A stretch of DNA of 64,000 bases from the NCBI RefSeq assembly GCF_018885265.1, contig NZ_CP076538.1:3446001-3510000 (forward strand), in the 5' to 3' direction. Below are positions 24,333-37,291 of the stretch, piece by piece. Within the stretch, counting starts at the first letter, position 1. Each line of letters begins with the position of its first letter. This DNA comes from Amycolatopsis aidingensis. GTDB taxonomy: Bacteria > Actinomycetota > Actinomycetes > Mycobacteriales > Pseudonocardiaceae. The translations under genes were made by a program, and so were the position numbers. The notes beneath the pieces are model-generated. The model did not search any database and was not told where the DNA came from. It was given only the letters and a program-made list of their open reading frames with translations.

Positions 24333-27300
24333 TTGAGCACTGCCCACGTCCAGTCCCGCAGGCCCGCCGAGGCACCGGCCGAGGAACTGCTCGAACTGAC
24401 CAGTGCCCAGCTCGGCATCTGGAACGCGCAGCGGCTGGAACCGGACTCGCGGGACTACCTGGTCGGGGACGTGCTGGAGATATCGGGGGAGCAGCCGGTC
24501 GACGTCGAGCTGCTGGCCGAGGCGATCCGGGCTACCACGCAGGAGGCGGAGAGCCTGCGGCTGCGGGTGTTCGAGACCCCGGACGGGCCGCGCCAGGTCG
24601 TCTCCGCCGAGCCCGTGGCGTTGCCCGAGGTGGTCGACCTGCGGGCCGAGGCCGACCCGGCGGCGGCCGCGCAGGAACTGGTGGAGGCCGAGCGGTACCG
24701 CGCCGCGGAGGCCTGCCGCGGGATGGTGGACCGCAGGCTGTACTCGCAGACGATTCTCCGCCTTTCCGAGGGCACGGTCTGGTACACCCAGCTCGGGCAC
24801 CATCTGATCTTCGACGGCTACACAGCCGCGATGCTGGCCCGCCGCACCGCCGCCCACTACACCGCGCTGGTGCGGGGCACCGAGGCGCCGCGCTCGACCT
24901 TCGGCAGGTTCGCCGACCTGGTCGAGGCCGACCGGGCCTATCTGGCCAGCGAGCAGTTCGAGGCCGACCGCGCGTACTGGCGCGACCGGCTCACCCCGCT
25001 GCCCGAGCTGGGGGACCGCCAGGCCCCGATGACCGGCCCACCGCAGCACACCCTGACCGCCCGCGCCGAGCTCCCGCCGGAGGAGGTCGCCCGGCTGCGC
25101 GCGGCGGCCGAGGACGCCGGCACCACCTGGGGCGAGGCGCTGATCGCCTGCTACGCCGCCTTCCTGCACCGGCTGCAGGGCGAGACCGACATCGTCTTCG
25201 CCCTCCCGCTGATGTGCCGCACCGGCTCGACCGAGCTGCGCACCCCGGCCATGGCGGTGAACGTGCTGCCGCTACGGGTCACCGTCCGCGGCGGAGACCG
25301 GCTGGACGAGTTGAGCAGGCGGGTCGCGGACGCCATCCGGGAAATGCGCGCCCACCAGCGCTACCGCGGCGAGAACCTGCCGCAGGACCTGGCCGTACCC
25401 GGCGCGGGTGCGCTGCTGCACGGGCGGGGCGTCAACCTCAAGGCCTTCGACCTCTCGATCGACTTCGCAGGCGCAACCGGCGTGATGCGCAACGTCGCGG
25501 GCGGCCCGCCGGAGGACATGGGGCTGAGCGTGCTGCCGACCCCGGACGGCGGCCTGCTGCTCGGCTTCGAGGTCGACGCCAGGGGCAACGACCAGGCCGG
25601 GGTGGACCGCAGGCTGGCCGTGCTGCGCACCCTGCTCACCGGCCTGACCGCCCCCGAGGCCCCGGCGGTCGGTCAGGTCGAGCTGCTGGAGCCCGCCGAG
25701 CGTGCCGGGCTGCTGGCCGACTGGACCGTGCCCGCGCTGCCCGGCTCGCCAAGGGACGTGCCGACGGTGCTCGCCGAGCTGGCCGCGACCGCACCGGAGC
25801 GGACCGCGCTGGTGCACGGTGAGCTGCGACTGGCCACCGGTGAGCTCGCCGAACGGGTGCACCGCCTTGCCAGGGCGCTGCGCGCACGCGGGATCGGCCC
25901 CGAGGACGTGGTGGCGCTCGCCCTGCCCCGCTCGGCCGAGCTGGTCGTCGCGCTGCTCGCCGTACTGGACGCGGGCGCGGCCTACCTGCCGCTGGACACC
26001 GAGCACCCGGCCGAGCGGCTGCGCGAGCTGGTCGCCGACGCCCGCCCCGCGCTCCTGCTGGCTACCGCGGAATCCCCGGAGATCGATCCCGGCGAGGCGA
26101 AGGTGCTCCGCCTGGACGCCAAGGACACCGTGGCGGAACTGGCCGTGCTGCCCGGCGGGCCGCTCTCGCCAGCGGAGCTCGCCGCGCCGCGGCACCCCGA
26201 GCACCCGGCCTACCTGATCTACACCTCCGGTTCCACCGGGCGGCCCAAGGGTGTGCTCGGCCGGTCCGGCGGGCTGGCCGGGCTGCTGCACCACCAGCGG
26301 GCCACCGTGGTGGCGCAGGCGCAGCGGGAGGCGGGGCGGCGGCTGCGCGCCGCGCACACCTACTCCTTCGCCTTCGACTCCTCCCTCGACCAGCTGGTCT
26401 GGTTGCTGTGCGGGCACGAACTCCACCTCTACGACACCGAAACCACCCGGGACGCCGAGGCCCTGCTCGCCGCGTACCGGCGGGACCGGATCGACGTCGT
26501 GGACACCACCCCCTCGATGGCCGCCCCGCTGCTCGATGCGGGCCTGCTCACCGCCGAGCACGGGCACCGGCCCGCGCTGCTGCTCCTCGGCGGCGAGGCC
26601 ACCCCGGAAACCCTGTGGCGCCGGGTCACCGAAACGGGCATCCCGGCCCGCAACATGTACGGCCCCACCGAGGCCACGGTGGACAGCGCCACCGCCAGGA
26701 TCGAAGGCGGCGAGCCGGCCATCGGGCACCCGCTGGCGGGAACCCGGATCTACCTGCTGGACAACGCCCTGCGGCCGGTGCCGCACGGCAGCCGCGGCGA
26801 GTTGTACCTTGCCGGGCCGCATCTGGCCCGCGGCTACGCGAACCAGCCGGGGATCACCGCGGACCGGTTCGTCGCGGACCCGTGGGGGAGCCCCGAGGAT
26901 ACCGCGGCGCGAAGCGCCTCGATGGGGGGCGGTGGCCGGGCGACGGGTGGGCGGGCGTACCGGACCGGCGACCTGGCCCGCTGGGTGCCCGGCCGCGGCC
27001 TGGAGTACCTGGGGCGCGCCGACGGGCAGGTCAAGATCCGCGGCCACCGGGTGGAGACCGGGGAGGTCGAGGCCGCGCTGGGCGCGGTGCCCTGCGTGAG
27101 CGCGGCCGCCGCCGTGGTCCGCACCGACGGCGACCGCACCCGGCTGGTCGGCTACGTGGTGCCCACGAGCTCCGGGACCGAGCTGACCGCCGACTCGGTG
27201 CGTGCCACGCTCGCCGAGCGGGTACCGGACCATCTGGTACCCGCGGCCGTGGTGTTGCTGGACGAACTGCCGGTCACCAGCAACGGCAAGCTGGATCGCG

Positions 27301-30300
27301 CCGCCCTGCCCGCACCACCCGCCACCGGCGGCGGCCGGGCCGCGAGCACCGAACGGGAGCGGCTGCTGTGTGCCGCCGTCGCCGAGGTGTTCGGCCTGGA
27401 GCAGGTCGGCGTGGACGAGGACTTCTTCGCCCTTGGCGGGGACAGCATCACCGCCATCACGGTGAGCAGCAGGCTGCGCGCGAGCGGGCTGGAACTGCGC
27501 CCGCGGGATCTGCTGGCCCGCCGCAGCCTCGCCGCGCTGGCCACGGCGAGCAGACAGCTTGCGGCGGAGCCCGCCGCACCGCCGGACGAGCCGACCGGGC
27601 CCGTTCCCGCCCCACCGATCGTGCGCGCCCTGCTCGACCCGCATCCGGACCCGGCGGCCGTGGCCGGGTACGCGCAGTGGACCGCACTCCGGATCGAGGA
27701 ACCCCTCGGCCTTCCCGACCTGGTCGAGGGGGTGCGTGTGGTGCTGGACCGGCACGACGCGCTGCGGCTGCGGGCCACCGGCACCGAGCTGGTCGTCCGC
27801 CCGCCCGGCGCGGTGTCCGCCGCCGCGGTGGTGCGGGAGGTGCACACCGGCGAGGAGGCGGAACTGGCCGGACAGCTGGCCGCCTCCCTCGATCCCGGCG
27901 CGGGTGAGCTGCTCCGGGTGGCCCTGCTGCGCACCCCGCAGGGCGAGCCGGACCGGCTGGTGGTGGTCGCGCACCACCTGGTGATCGACGGGGTCTCCTG
28001 GCGCATCCTGCTGCCCGACCTGCACACCGCCTGCACCGCGGGGGCCGGGGACCTCGCCCCGCCGACGGCCTCCTGGCGACGGCATGCGCTGCTGCTCGCC
28101 GAGCAGGGCGAGACCGGTGCCCGCAGGCCGGAGCTGGACCACTGGCTCGGCGCGCTGGACGGCACCCGCCTCGGCGCGCGGCCACTGGACCAGAGCCGGG
28201 ACACCGTGGCCACCGCACACCGCTCCACCACGATCGCCTCCCCCGCGGCCACCGAGGCGGTGCTCGGCACGCTGCCATCGGCCTACCGCGCCGGGGTGGA
28301 CGAGGTGCTGCTGGCCGCGCTGGTGCTGGCGCTGCGGAAATGGGGCGTACCCCACGAGGAACCGGTGAGCGTCACCATGGAGGGCCACGGGCGGGAGCAC
28401 CTCGACCTTTCCCGCACCATCGGCTGGTTCACCGCCGAGTACCCGGTGCGGGTGCCCGCGACCGGCTCCGGGCAGGGCGACTTCCCCGACCTGCTGCTGC
28501 GCGCGGCCAAGGAGGCCAAGCGGGGCGTCCCGGACGGCGGCACCGGTTATGGCGTGCTGCGCCATCTCGACCCGGAGACCCGGCCACGCCTGGCCGGCAT
28601 CCCGCCACCCGACGTGCTGCTGAACTACCTCGGCCGGTTCGCCCCGCTGCCAGGAACCGGCTGGCGGCTGCCGGAACGCGACGCCTTCGCCGTGCTCGAA
28701 CCGGACGGCAAGGCACTGGAGCAGGTGCTGGCGCTGAACTGCTTCGTGCATGAGGAAGAAGCACCCCGGCTCGCGGTGGAGTGGACCGCGGCGGGTGAGG
28801 TGCTGGACCGCGACGCCGTGGCCTGCCTGCAGCGGGCCTGGCAGCAGGCGCTGGACCTGCTGGCGACCCATGCCGAGCGGATCGGGCCGGACGGCGGCGG
28901 CCTGACCCCCTCCGACCTACCGCTGGTCGAGATCGACCAGGACACCATCACCACCCTGGAGCGGCGGCACCGCCTCGCCGAGGTGCTGCCGGCCACCGCG
29001 CTGCAGGCCGGGCTGTCCTTCCACACCCTGGTACGCGACACCGAGGACACCGATGTCTACGTGGTGCAGGCGGTCACCGAGCTGGCCGGGGAACTGGACC
29101 CCGCGCGGCTGGCCGCCGCGGCGGCGGAACTGCTGCGGCGGCATCCTTCGCTGCGGATGTACCTCGCCACCACGGCCGGCGGCGAGATCGTCCAGGTCAT
29201 TCCCGCCGAGGTCGAGCTGGACTGGCGGCGGCTGGACCTTTCCGGCCGGGCCGGGGAGTTCGCCGAGCATGCCCGTGCCGAACTGGAGCGTCCCTTCGAC
29301 CCTGGTGAGCCGCCGCTGATCCGCTTCCTGCTGTGCACCCTCGGCCCGGCCGAGCACCGGCTGGCCATCACCAACCACCATGCCCTGCTGGACGGGTGGT
29401 CGATGCCCCTGGTCGGCCGCAGGCTGCTGGCGATCTACGCCGAACTCGGCGGCGGCCCCGCGGTGCCGCCCGTGGCCGAGCTGCCGGAGTACTTCCGGTG
29501 GCTGGCCACCCGCGACCGGGAGGCATCGCTGCGGGCCTGGCGGGACGCACTGTCCGGAGTGGACGAGGGCACCCGGCTGGCTCCGGCCGCCGCCGGTAGC
29601 ACGGTGGAGCGGCCCGGCCGGGTCTCGATCCCGCTGGGCGCGAAGTTCAGCGAGCGACTGCGTGCCTTCGCCCGCGAGCAGGGCGTCACCCTCACCGCCG
29701 TGTTGCAGACCGCATGGGGCCTGCTGCTCGGCAGGCTCACCGGGCGCCGGGACGTGATCTTCGGCTGCCCGGTCTCCGGCAGGCCCGCAGAGGTGCACGG
29801 CGTGGAGTCGATGATCGGCCAGCTCGGCAACACCATCCCGGTGCGCATCCGGCACGATCCCGCGGGCAGCGCCGAGGCCCTGCTCGCCAGGGTGCACGCG
29901 GACAACGTCGCGCTGGCCGAGCACCACCACATCGGACTGCCGGACATCCAGCGCCTCGCCGGAGCAGGCGAGTTGTTCGACACCATGCTGGTGATGGAGA
30001 ACTTCCCGCTGTCCAGCAGGCAGCGGACCCCGCTCGCCCCTGGCCTGGAGCTGGCCGGGGTGCACATCACCGACGCCACCCACTACCCGCTCACTGTCAT
30101 CGTGATCCCCGAGGACGAGATCGTGATCGGCCTCGGCTACCAGCCGCGGGCCTTCGACGAGGCCACCATCCGCGGCTACGGCCGCTGGCTGCACAACCTG
30201 CTGCGGGAGATCGTCGCCGACCCAGGGCGGCCGGTGGCACGGCTGCCGATGCTGGAGCCAGCCGAACAGCACCGGCTGCTGCGCGCCGGCACCGAGGTCC

Positions 30301-33300
30301 TTCCGGCCCGGCCCCGGCAGGGCTGCCTGGACACCTTCGCCGGCTGGGTGCGCCGCAAGCCGGCCGCGGAGGCCGTGGTGTGCCGTGACCGCAGCCTCAG
30401 CTACGCCGAGCTGGACCGGCTGTCCAACCGGCTCGCGCACGCGCTGCTGGAACGCGGCGTGCGGGCCCAGGACCCGGTGGCCGTCCTGCTCGGGCGCGAT
30501 ATCGAGATGGTGGTCGCCCTGTTCGGCGTGCTCAAGGCCGGGGCGGTGTACGTGCCGATGGACGCGAGCTACCCGGCCGACCGGCTCGCTTACATGCTGG
30601 CGGACATCGCCCCGGCCGCGGCGGTCACCACCGGCGAGCGGCCGCCCGCCGCACCGGAAACCCCGGTGCTGCGGCTGGACCTTCCGGACACCCTCGGCGC
30701 GCCCGACCAGCCGTCCACATGGGACACCGACCCCGCATGGGCGCGGCAGGGCCTCACCGCGGACGCGCTCGCCTACGTCATCTACACCTCCGGCACCACC
30801 GGGCGGCCGAAGGGCGTGGCGGTACCGCACCGCGGGGTGCCCGACCTGATCTCGCTGCAGGAGGAGGTCGTCGGGGTCACCGAGCACGTCCGGTACCTGC
30901 ACTTCGCCTCCACCAGCTTCGACGTGGCCTTCTGGCAGTTCATGCTGCCCCTGCTGTCCGGAGGTACCTCCGTGATCGCCCCGGAGGAGGTGCGGGTACC
31001 CGGCGAGGAACTGCTCGACTACATCACCGAGCACCGGGTGACCGGGGTCAACCTGCTGCCGTCCTTCCTCGCGGCCATGCCGGACGACGCGGTCGTGGAC
31101 CCGGAGATCTTCTTCGTGGTCGGCGCCGAACGGCTCGACCCGGAGCTGGCCCGGCGCTGGGGCGATGGCCGGGTGGCGCTGTTCAACGCCTACGGCCCCA
31201 CCGAGGTCACGATCAACTCGGTGACCTGGCGTTACGACCCGGCGGACCCCGGCCCGCTGCCCATCGGAAGGCCCGACCCGAACATCCGGGCCTACGTGCT
31301 GGACGGCGGGCTGCTGCCGGTCGGTGTCGGTGTGCCGGGGGAGCTGTACCTGGCAGGGCCGGGCCTGGCCCGCGGCTACGTCGGCCGCCCGGGCCTGACC
31401 GCGACGGCCTTTCCCGCCGACCCGTACGGCGAACCCGGCGACCGGATGTACCGCACCGGGGACCTGGTGCACTGGCGGCCCGACGGGCAGCTGGTCTTCC
31501 TCGGCCGGGCCGACCATCAGGTGAAGATCCGGGGTTTCCGGATCGAGCTCGCCGAGATCGAGACCGTGCTGACCCAGCACCCGCAGGTGCGGGCCTGCGC
31601 CGTGATCGTGCGCGAGGACCAGCCAGGGGACCGCCGCCTCGTCGGGTACCTCATCCCCACCGACGATGCCGATCCGGACCCCGCGGAGATCCGCGGGTAC
31701 CTCGCCGCGGAACTGCCCGACCACATGGTGCCCACCGCGCTGGTCACCCTGGACCGGCTGCCGCTCAGCCCGAGCGGCAAGCTGGACCGGGCCGCGCTGC
31801 CGGTGCCGGAGTCCGGGCCGGCGACCCCGGCCCGGCCGCCGGCCAACCCGGCCGAGGCCGCGCTGCTGGAGGTGTTCCGTGCGGTGCTTGGCAGTGAGCA
31901 GGTCCAGCTCGACGACGCATTCTTCGAGCTCGGCGGGGACAGTATCGTCTCACTGCAGGTGGTTTCCAGGGCCCGGCGCAAGGGGCTCACGCTGACCGCG
32001 CGGGACGTGTTCGAGGGGCGCACCGTGGCCGGGATCGCGGCCCGCGCGGAGACCCCCGAGCAGGAGGTGCCGACCTTCGCGGCGCCCGCGGTCGGGGACG
32101 CGCCGCTGACCCCGGTCATGCGGGACCTGCTGCGCCGGTGCGCGGCGGGCGGGTCCTCGGCCACCGGGTTCTGCCAGTGGCTCGAGGTCTGCGTGCCCGC
32201 GGGCGGCGACCCGTTGCTGTGGCGGGCCACATTGGACGCGCTGCTGCGGCAACATCCGGTGCTGCGGGCACATCTGATCCGGACCGGAACCGGAACCGAA
32301 CCGGTGCTGCGCATCCCGCCGGAAGGCACGGTCACCGGGGCGGACCTGCTGATCCAGGTGCGGGCAGGGGAGTCCGATGACCTGCGTGCCGTGGTGGACG
32401 CCAAGATCGCCGAGGTGCGGGAACGGATGGACCCGTGGGCCGGTCCGTTGCTGCGTGCCGTCTGGGTGGATGCCGGGCGGGGCAGGCTCGGCAGGCTGGT
32501 GCTGATCGCCCACCACCTCGTGGTGGACGGGGTGTCCTGGCGCATCCTGCAGGAGAACCTGGCGTACTTCGAACGGATGGGCCCCGCCCTCGGTGAGTCC
32601 TTCCTCGGCTGGGCACGGCAGCTGCGCGCGGCAGGCGACACCCGGCGCCCCGAACTGCCGTACTGGCAACGGATGACGGCCACCCCGCCGGTCGCCGGGC
32701 GCGCACTGGATCCGGCCAGGGACACGGTGGCCACCGCCCGGCAGCACGAGATCCGGCTCGACGCCGAGCAGACCCGGACCCTGCTCACCACGTTGCCGCA
32801 GGCCTACCGCACCTCTCCGGACCCGGTGCTGCTCACCGCCCTGGTCCAGGCCATGCACAGCTGGCGGGGGACGACCGAACTGCTGGTGGCCCTGGAGAGC
32901 CACGGCCGCCCGATGGGCACGGCCGACCACAGCGGACCGGTCAACCTGAGCGAGACCGTCGGCTGGTTCACCGCGATCCACCCCGCCCGGCTCGAACTGG
33001 CCCGCGGCCTGCCGGAGACGGTGAAGGCGATCAAGGAACACCTGCACGCCGCTGGCGACAGCCTCGGCTACGGCATTCTCACCACCGCGGGGCTGCTGCC
33101 AGAGGTACACCCGGAGGTCAGCTGGAACTACCTTGGCCGGTTCCCGGAGCGGGCGAGCGAGGAGATCGTATGGCGGCGCCCGCCGGATGCGGAACCACTC
33201 GGCTCCGGGGCCAACCCGGACCTGCCGCTGCCGCACAGCCTGATGATCAATGCGCTGGCCGACGACGAGTCGCTTGGCATCCGGTTCACCTGGCCCTCCG

Positions 33301-34775
33301 CGTTGTTCACCGCGGAGGAGGTCGGCGAGTTCGCCGAGCATTTCCGACAGGCACTGGCGCGGCTGGCCGGTGAGCCCGAACTGCTCGACCGCGCCGGGCT
33401 CACCCCATCGGACGTCCGGCTGTGCACAGTGGACCAGGACACCATCGAGCTGTTCGAGCTGGACCAGCCGGTCGACGACATCCTGTCGCTGGGCCCGCTG
33501 CAGCGGCTGATGCTGCGGCATTCCAGGGCGGAGTCCCCCGACCCGTACACGGTGCAGTCGACCTTCTCGATCTCCGGTCCGCTGGAGGTGGAGGCACTGC
33601 ACGCCGCCGGGGCGGACCTGCTGGGGCGGCACCCGAACCTGGGCGCGGTGTTCCCTGCCGGGCAGGAGGTCCAGGTGATCCCGCGGCGGCTGCGCCCGGA
33701 CTGCCGGGTGCTGGACGTGTCCGATCTGGACACCGCCGAGGCCGACCTGCGGGTGGACCGGATCCTGACCGAGGACAGGGCCGAGTCGTTCGACCTCGCG
33801 GCAGGGCCGCTGCTGCGGCTGACCGTGATCCGTCGCGCCGCCGAGCGGTTCGAGCTCGTGCTCACCAGCCATCATGCGCTCTCCGACGGCTGGTCCGCGC
33901 CGCGCATGCTGACCGAGCTGTTCGGGTTGTACACCTGGCGAACACAGGGCATCCCGCACCGGCTGCCTACGCCGAGGTCGTACTCGGCGTACCTGCGGTG
34001 GCTGGCGGAACGCGACCACGAGGCCGACCTGGCAGCTTGGCGCACCGAACTGGACGGCCTGCCCGAAGGCGACTACCTGACCGGGGACCGCGCGGGCGGT
34101 GGTTCGGCCGTGCATCCCGCACCGGTGCTGCTGGAGTTCGACCGCGCGCTGGTCGCCGGGCTGACCAGGGTCGCGGCCGAGCGACAGCTGACCCCCAACA
34201 CCCTGGTGCAGGGGGCGTGGGCGGCGGTGCTCGCCGCGCGGTCCGGGCGGTGGGACGTCTGCTTCGGCGCCATGGTCGCCTGCCGCCCGCCCGAGATCAA
34301 CGGGGTGGAGGAGATGATCGGCCTGCTGGCCAACACCGTGCCGGTACGGGCCCGGTTCGGCGGCACGATCGCGGGCACCCTGGCCGAGTTGCAGGCCCGG
34401 CAGCAGGCGATGGCCGAGCATCACCATGTCGGGCTGGTCGAGCTGGAACGGCTGACCGGGCACACCAGGCTGTTCGACAGCCTGGTGGTGTTCGAGAACT
34501 ACCCGGTGGACCCCGAGCGGATCCGGGAGCCCGCACCGGGCCTGCGGATCACGGCGACCCGGTTCCGGGAGGCCACCCACCACCCGCTGACCCTGACGGT
34601 GATGCCGGAGGGCGAGGGCTGGATCGGCGTCCTCGGGTACCGCGCGGGCATGTTCGACGCGGAGGAGGTCCGCGGGCTGGGCGCGGACCTGCTGGCGGTG
34701 CTGCGGGAGTTCCGGCAGCAGGGAGCCCTCGAGCGGGATCCGGCCGATGTGCTCGCCCGGCTCGCCGATGAGTAG
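24333..34775 (+). CDS. Dimodular NRPS, C-A-T-E-C-A-T-E-C, catecholate siderophore synthetase
   Basis: A 3480-aa synthetase. Domains by approximate residues: C1 18-440 (HHLIFDG near 155; EntF-like throughout, so it probably accepts DHB from the free ArCP), A1 470-960 ([22 protein letters not shown]), T1 1005-1075 (GGDSITA), E1 1090-1530 ([10 protein letters not shown]), C2 1545-1980 (HHALLDG), A2 1990-2480 ([22 protein letters not shown]), T2 2500-2570 (GGDSIVS), E2 2590-3030 ([10 protein letters not shown]), C3 3040-3465 (HHALSDG). By eye the binding-pocket residues are D-S-D-D-L-G-M-V-D-K for A1, where the acidic residues suggest a basic amino acid, and D-V-W-N-V-G-A-I-N-K for A2, which I cannot assign. 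Both residues should become D. There is no thioesterase; the last domain is a C, so release or extension needs another partner. Confidence 0.95.
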   Translation: MSTAHVQSRRPAEAPAEELLELTSAQLGIWNAQRLEPDSRDYLVGDVLEISGEQPVDVELLAEAIRATTQEAESLRLRVFETPDGPRQVVSAEPVALPEVVDLRAEADPAAAAQELVEAERYRAAEACRGMVDRRLYSQTILRLSEGTVWYTQLGHHLIFDGYTAAMLARRTAAHYTALVRGTEAPRSTFGRFADLVEADRAYLASEQFEADRAYWRDRLTPLPELGDRQAPMTGPPQHTLTARAELPPEEVARLRAAAEDAGTTWGEALIACYAAFLHRLQGETDIVFALPLMCRTGSTELRTPAMAVNVLPLRVTVRGGDRLDELSRRVADAIREMRAHQRYRGENLPQDLAVPGAGALLHGRGVNLKAFDLSIDFAGATGVMRNVAGGPPEDMGLSVLPTPDGGLLLGFEVDARGNDQAGVDRRLAVLRTLLTGLTAPEAPAVGQVELLEPAERAGLLADWTVPALPGSPRDVPTVLAELAATAPERTALVHGELRLATGELAERVHRLARALRARGIGPEDVVALALPRSAELVVALLAVLDAGAAYLPLDTEHPAERLRELVADARPALLLATAESPEIDPGEAKVLRLDAKDTVAELAVLPGGPLSPAELAAPRHPEHPAYLIYTSGSTGRPKGVLGRSGGLAGLLHHQRATVVAQAQREAGRRLRAAHTYSFAFDSSLDQLVWLLCGHELHLYDTETTRDAEALLAAYRRDRIDVVDTTPSMAAPLLDAGLLTAEHGHRPALLLLGGEATPETLWRRVTETGIPARNMYGPTEATVDSATARIEGGEPAIGHPLAGTRIYLLDNALRPVPHGSRGELYLAGPHLARGYANQPGITADRFVADPWGSPEDTAARSASMGGGGRATGGRAYRTGDLARWVPGRGLEYLGRADGQVKIRGHRVETGEVEAALGAVPCVSAAAAVVRTDGDRTRLVGYVVPTSSGTELTADSVRATLAERVPDHLVPAAVVLLDELPVTSNGKLDRAALPAPPATGGGRAASTERERLLCAAVAEVFGLEQVGVDEDFFALGGDSITAITVSSRLRASGLELRPRDLLARRSLAALATASRQLAAEPAAPPDEPTGPVPAPPIVRALLDPHPDPAAVAGYAQWTALRIEEPLGLPDLVEGVRVVLDRHDALRLRATGTELVVRPPGAVSAAAVVREVHTGEEAELAGQLAASLDPGAGELLRVALLRTPQGEPDRLVVVAHHLVIDGVSWRILLPDLHTACTAGAGDLAPPTASWRRHALLLAEQGETGARRPELDHWLGALDGTRLGARPLDQSRDTVATAHRSTTIASPAATEAVLGTLPSAYRAGVDEVLLAALVLALRKWGVPHEEPVSVTMEGHGREHLDLSRTIGWFTAEYPVRVPATGSGQGDFPDLLLRAAKEAKRGVPDGGTGYGVLRHLDPETRPRLAGIPPPDVLLNYLGRFAPLPGTGWRLPERDAFAVLEPDGKALEQVLALNCFVHEEEAPRLAVEWTAAGEVLDRDAVACLQRAWQQALDLLATHAERIGPDGGGLTPSDLPLVEIDQDTITTLERRHRLAEVLPATALQAGLSFHTLVRDTEDTDVYVVQAVTELAGELDPARLAAAAAELLRRHPSLRMYLATTAGGEIVQVIPAEVELDWRRLDLSGRAGEFAEHARAELERPFDPGEPPLIRFLLCTLGPAEHRLAITNHHALLDGWSMPLVGRRLLAIYAELGGGPAVPPVAELPEYFRWLATRDREASLRAWRDALSGVDEGTRLAPAAAGSTVERPGRVSIPLGAKFSERLRAFAREQGVTLTAVLQTAWGLLLGRLTGRRDVIFGCPVSGRPAEVHGVESMIGQLGNTIPVRIRHDPAGSAEALLARVHADNVALAEHHHIGLPDIQRLAGAGELFDTMLVMENFPLSSRQRTPLAPGLELAGVHITDATHYPLTVIVIPEDEIVIGLGYQPRAFDEATIRGYGRWLHNLLREIVADPGRPVARLPMLEPAEQHRLLRAGTEVLPARPRQGCLDTFAGWVRRKPAAEAVVCRDRSLSYAELDRLSNRLAHALLERGVRAQDPVAVLLGRDIEMVVALFGVLKAGAVYVPMDASYPADRLAYMLADIAPAAAVTTGERPPAAPETPVLRLDLPDTLGAPDQPSTWDTDPAWARQGLTADALAYVIYTSGTTGRPKGVAVPHRGVPDLISLQEEVVGVTEHVRYLHFASTSFDVAFWQFMLPLLSGGTSVIAPEEVRVPGEELLDYITEHRVTGVNLLPSFLAAMPDDAVVDPEIFFVVGAERLDPELARRWGDGRVALFNAYGPTEVTINSVTWRYDPADPGPLPIGRPDPNIRAYVLDGGLLPVGVGVPGELYLAGPGLARGYVGRPGLTATAFPADPYGEPGDRMYRTGDLVHWRPDGQLVFLGRADHQVKIRGFRIELAEIETVLTQHPQVRACAVIVREDQPGDRRLVGYLIPTDDADPDPAEIRGYLAAELPDHMVPTALVTLDRLPLSPSGKLDRAALPVPESGPATPARPPANPAEAALLEVFRAVLGSEQVQLDDAFFELGGDSIVSLQVVSRARRKGLTLTARDVFEGRTVAGIAARAETPEQEVPTFAAPAVGDAPLTPVMRDLLRRCAAGGSSATGFCQWLEVCVPAGGDPLLWRATLDALLRQHPVLRAHLIRTGTGTEPVLRIPPEGTVTGADLLIQVRAGESDDLRAVVDAKIAEVRERMDPWAGPLLRAVWVDAGRGRLGRLVLIAHHLVVDGVSWRILQENLAYFERMGPALGESFLGWARQLRAAGDTRRPELPYWQRMTATPPVAGRALDPARDTVATARQHEIRLDAEQTRTLLTTLPQAYRTSPDPVLLTALVQAMHSWRGTTELLVALESHGRPMGTADHSGPVNLSETVGWFTAIHPARLELARGLPETVKAIKEHLHAAGDSLGYGILTTAGLLPEVHPEVSWNYLGRFPERASEEIVWRRPPDAEPLGSGANPDLPLPHSLMINALADDESLGIRFTWPSALFTAEEVGEFAEHFRQALARLAGEPELLDRAGLTPSDVRLCTVDQDTIELFELDQPVDDILSLGPLQRLMLRHSRAESPDPYTVQSTFSISGPLEVEALHAAGADLLGRHPNLGAVFPAGQEVQVIPRRLRPDCRVLDVSDLDTAEADLRVDRILTEDRAESFDLAAGPLLRLTVIRRAAERFELVLTSHHALSDGWSAPRMLTELFGLYTWRTQGIPHRLPTPRSYSAYLRWLAERDHEADLAAWRTELDGLPEGDYLTGDRAGGGSAVHPAPVLLEFDRALVAGLTRVAAERQLTPNTLVQGAWAAVLAARSGRWDVCFGAMVACRPPEINGVEEMIGLLANTVPVRARFGGTIAGTLAELQARQQAMAEHHHVGLVELERLTGHTRLFDSLVVFENYPVDPERIREPAPGLRITATRFREATHHPLTLTVMPEGEGWIGVLGYRAGMFDAEEVRGLGADLLAVLREFRQQGALERDPADVLARLADE

Positions 34776-36207
34776 CGGGGGAGGGGTGGCCGCCGGCGGG
34801 GCCGAGCGGATCGACGCGCCGCTGCTGCGGGCCGCGTTCATCCTGGTGCTCGGCACGTTCATGGCGACCCTGGACGCCACCATCGTCACGGTCGGCATCG
34901 ACACCCTGGTCACCGAGTTCGACGCCTCGGTCACCGAGATCCAGTGGGTCAGTACGGCCTACCTGCTGGCGGTGGTCACCACGGTGCCCACCTCGGGGTG
35001 GCTCGCCGACCGCTTCGGCAGCCGCCGTACCTGGATCGGTGCCGTGCTGGTGTTCCTCGCCGGCTCGGTGCTCTGCGCGCTCGCCTGGTCGGTGCTCAGC
35101 CTGGTGGTGTTCCGGGTGCTGCAGGGCCTCGGCGGCGGGGTGCTCCCGCCGACGGGGCAGGCCCTGCTCGCCCGCACCGCGGGCCCCCGGCGGATCGGCA
35201 GGCTGATCAGCGTGGTCGCGGTGGTCCCGATGCTCTCCCCGGTACTCGGGCCGCTGATCGGCGGCTCGATCCTCGGGGTGGCGGACTGGCCGTGGCTGTT
35301 CTACGTCAACCTGCCGATCGGGCTGGTCGCGGTGCTGCTCGCCCGCCGGTTCGTACCCGCGCACCCGCCCTCGGCGGCAGGCGCCCCCTTCGACGTCCGC
35401 GGGGCCGCGCTGCTGTCGCCCGGGCTCGCCGTGCTGGTGTTCGGCCTCACCGAACTCGGGCAGGGGCAGGCGGCGCCGCGGGTGGTGGCCTGGGTTGCGG
35501 TGGGCGCGGGCCTGGGCATGCTGTTCGGCTTCGTGCTGCACGGCCTGCGCACCAGCCGCAGGCCGTTGATCGACCCGCGGTTGTTCACCCGGCCACCGTT
35601 CGGTGCTGCCGCACTGGCACTGGCCGTGCTGGGCGCCTCGGTCTTCGGCGCCACCTTTCTGCTGCCGCTGTACCTGCAGGCGGGCCGTGGCCTGTCCGCA
35701 TGGGAGGCGGGCCTGCTGCTCGCCCCGCAGGGGGTGGGCGCCGCGCTCGGGTCGTTGCTGGTGAACCGGACCATCGACCGCGTTGCCGCGCGCACCCTGG
35801 TGGTGCTCGGCATCGGGCTCATCGCGTTCGGCACCTTCCCGTTCACCCAGCTGGCGAGCACCCCCGCGGACGGCCTGATCGCAGGCTCGCTGCTGGTGCG
35901 CGGCCTCGGCATCGCGATGGTCAGCGCGCCGGTGATGAACATCGTCTACAGCAGGATGGAGCAGGAGCACCTCCCGCGCGCATCCAGCGCGCTGAACCTG
36001 CTGAACACCGTCGGCGGCTCGGTCGGCACCGCGACGCTCGCGGTGATCCTGCAGGCGAGGCTCACCGCCAGGGGCACCGAGGCGGCACCGGCCGCGCAGG
36101 CCTTCGCCGACACCTTCTGGTGGGTGCTGGGTTTCTGCCTGGTCGCCGCCATCGGCGCGACCAGGCTGCCCGGCCGGGACCGGGCCGCGGTGACGCCACG
36201 CTCCTGA
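34768..36207 (+). CDS. MFS drug:H+ antiporter-2 type exporter
   Basis: A 479-aa transporter with about 14 hydrophobic segments, of the DHA2/EmrB class. [20 protein letters not shown] (motif C-like start of helix 1), [26 protein letters not shown] (motif A), and [28 protein letters not shown] are family hallmarks. ATG 34768 overlaps the NRPS stop by 8 bp, so it is translationally coupled; an upstream in-frame ATG at 34747 would lie deeper in the NRPS. Its likely job is export of the finished siderophore. Confidence 0.92.
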   Translation: MSSGGGVAAGGAERIDAPLLRAAFILVLGTFMATLDATIVTVGIDTLVTEFDASVTEIQWVSTAYLLAVVTTVPTSGWLADRFGSRRTWIGAVLVFLAGSVLCALAWSVLSLVVFRVLQGLGGGVLPPTGQALLARTAGPRRIGRLISVVAVVPMLSPVLGPLIGGSILGVADWPWLFYVNLPIGLVAVLLARRFVPAHPPSAAGAPFDVRGAALLSPGLAVLVFGLTELGQGQAAPRVVAWVAVGAGLGMLFGFVLHGLRTSRRPLIDPRLFTRPPFGAAALALAVLGASVFGATFLLPLYLQAGRGLSAWEAGLLLAPQGVGAALGSLLVNRTIDRVAARTLVVLGIGLIAFGTFPFTQLASTPADGLIAGSLLVRGLGIAMVSAPVMNIVYSRMEQEHLPRASSALNLLNTVGGSVGTATLAVILQARLTARGTEAAPAAQAFADTFWWVLGFCLVAAIGATRLPGRDRAAVTPRS

Positions 36208-36264
36208 TCGCGGCGCGCCGCTGCCGAGGCCCGCCGTTCGTCGTATAACGACCTATACGGATCC

Positions 36265-36283
36265 GCTCCGGGCTTTCCGGAGC
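36265..36283 (+). terminator. Hairpin after the NRPS/MFS transcript
   Basis: GCTCCGG-GCTTT-CCGGAGC gives a 7-bp GC-rich stem with a 5-nt loop, 57 bp past the exporter stop, and lacks a T tract. The 187-bp gap it lies in also probably holds the promoter of the next gene. It suggests that the PKS cassette downstream is a separate transcription unit. Confidence 0.5.
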
Positions 36284-36394
36284 CAGGCCACTGTGGTTAC
36301 CACATTCGTTGATTTCCGCCAGCCAACTCCGGTACGCAAAACCCACCGCTACGGAAGTTGGGGCGGCCGCCGCGGCCTCGGCGAGGCTGGTCCT

Positions 36395-37243
36395 ATGACG
36401 AGCACAAGCGAGCGCGGGGACAGGCGGCCTGCGGGCCAGTTCTCGCTCGATGGCAAAGGCAGCCTGGTGACGGGCGCCTCCCGCGGGATCGGGCGGGCGA
36501 TCGCGATCGGCTACGCCCAAGCCGGCGCGGATGTCGCTCTTCTCGCCCGGAGTACCACCGCGCTGGAGGAGGTCGCCGACGAGATCGAGGGGTACGGGCG
36601 ACGCGCCCTCGTCCTGACCTGCGATGTCGGTGACGGCGGGCAGGTCGACGACGCGATCGCCACGGCGATATCCGAGTTCGGCCAGCTCGACGTGGTGGTG
36701 AACAACGCGGGCGGGTTCGACTGGGCGGGTCCGGTGCTGGACCTGGAGCAGCAGGACTGGAGCGCCGTGCTGCGGATCAACCTCGAATCCGTCGTCCGGG
36801 TCTGCCGCGCGGTCGGCAGGCATCTCGTCAAGCGCGGCAGCGGCTCGGTGGTCAACCTGTCCTCGATAGCAGGTCTCGGCGGGGTGCCGATGCTGGCGCC
36901 CTATGCCGTCGCCAAGGCGGGCATCCTGTCGCTCACCCAGACCCTCGCGGCGGAGTGGGCGCAGTCGGGGGTACGGGTGAACGCCCTGACGCCCGGCTGG
37001 GTCCGTACCGAGCTGACCGAGGCATTTCTCGGCAATCCTGAGGCAGCGGCCGGCCTGCTCAGTGCCGTTCCGGCCAGCCGGTTTGGAGAGCCCGATGACG
37101 TCGTCGGCCCGGCGATCTTCCTGGCCAGCGACGCATCGCGGTTGGTGACCGGCGCCTGCCTGACCGCCGACGGCGGCACCACCTGCTACGTGGGCGGTCC
37201 GGCCATGCTCCAGCTGACGGCGCTGGGCCGGGTCGCCGTCTGA
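36395..37243 (+). CDS. FabG-like short-chain dehydrogenase of the PKS cassette
   Basis: A 282-aa SDR with TGASRGIGRAIAIGYAQAGADVALLAR, NNAGG, and the catalytic LSSIAGLGGVPMLAPYAVAKAGI (Ser, Tyr-x3-Lys). VRVNALTPGWVRTELTEAF and TGACLTADGGTTCYVG close the classical fold. The YxxxK spacing is of the 3-ketoacyl reductase/alcohol dehydrogenase type, in contrast to the FabL-type reductase in the big PKS. ATG 36395 was preferred because the upstream extension is not SDR-like. It leads a run of same-strand genes with short gaps, ending at the acyl-CoA oxidase; it may reduce a ketone on the chain or tailor the product. Confidence 0.88.
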   Translation: MTSTSERGDRRPAGQFSLDGKGSLVTGASRGIGRAIAIGYAQAGADVALLARSTTALEEVADEIEGYGRRALVLTCDVGDGGQVDDAIATAISEFGQLDVVVNNAGGFDWAGPVLDLEQQDWSAVLRINLESVVRVCRAVGRHLVKRGSGSVVNLSSIAGLGGVPMLAPYAVAKAGILSLTQTLAAEWAQSGVRVNALTPGWVRTELTEAFLGNPEAAAGLLSAVPASRFGEPDDVVGPAIFLASDASRLVTGACLTADGGTTCYVGGPAMLQLTALGRVAV

Positions 37244-37291
37244 CCTCCTTGTCCGGAACACCGCAGATCGGTACGGAAGGACGAACCACAT

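Noticed and set aside
25272..34934. Several open frames near 900-1200 codons antisense to the NRPS
   Set aside because: Composition-driven shadows; the plus-strand NRPS is continuous with all core motifs.
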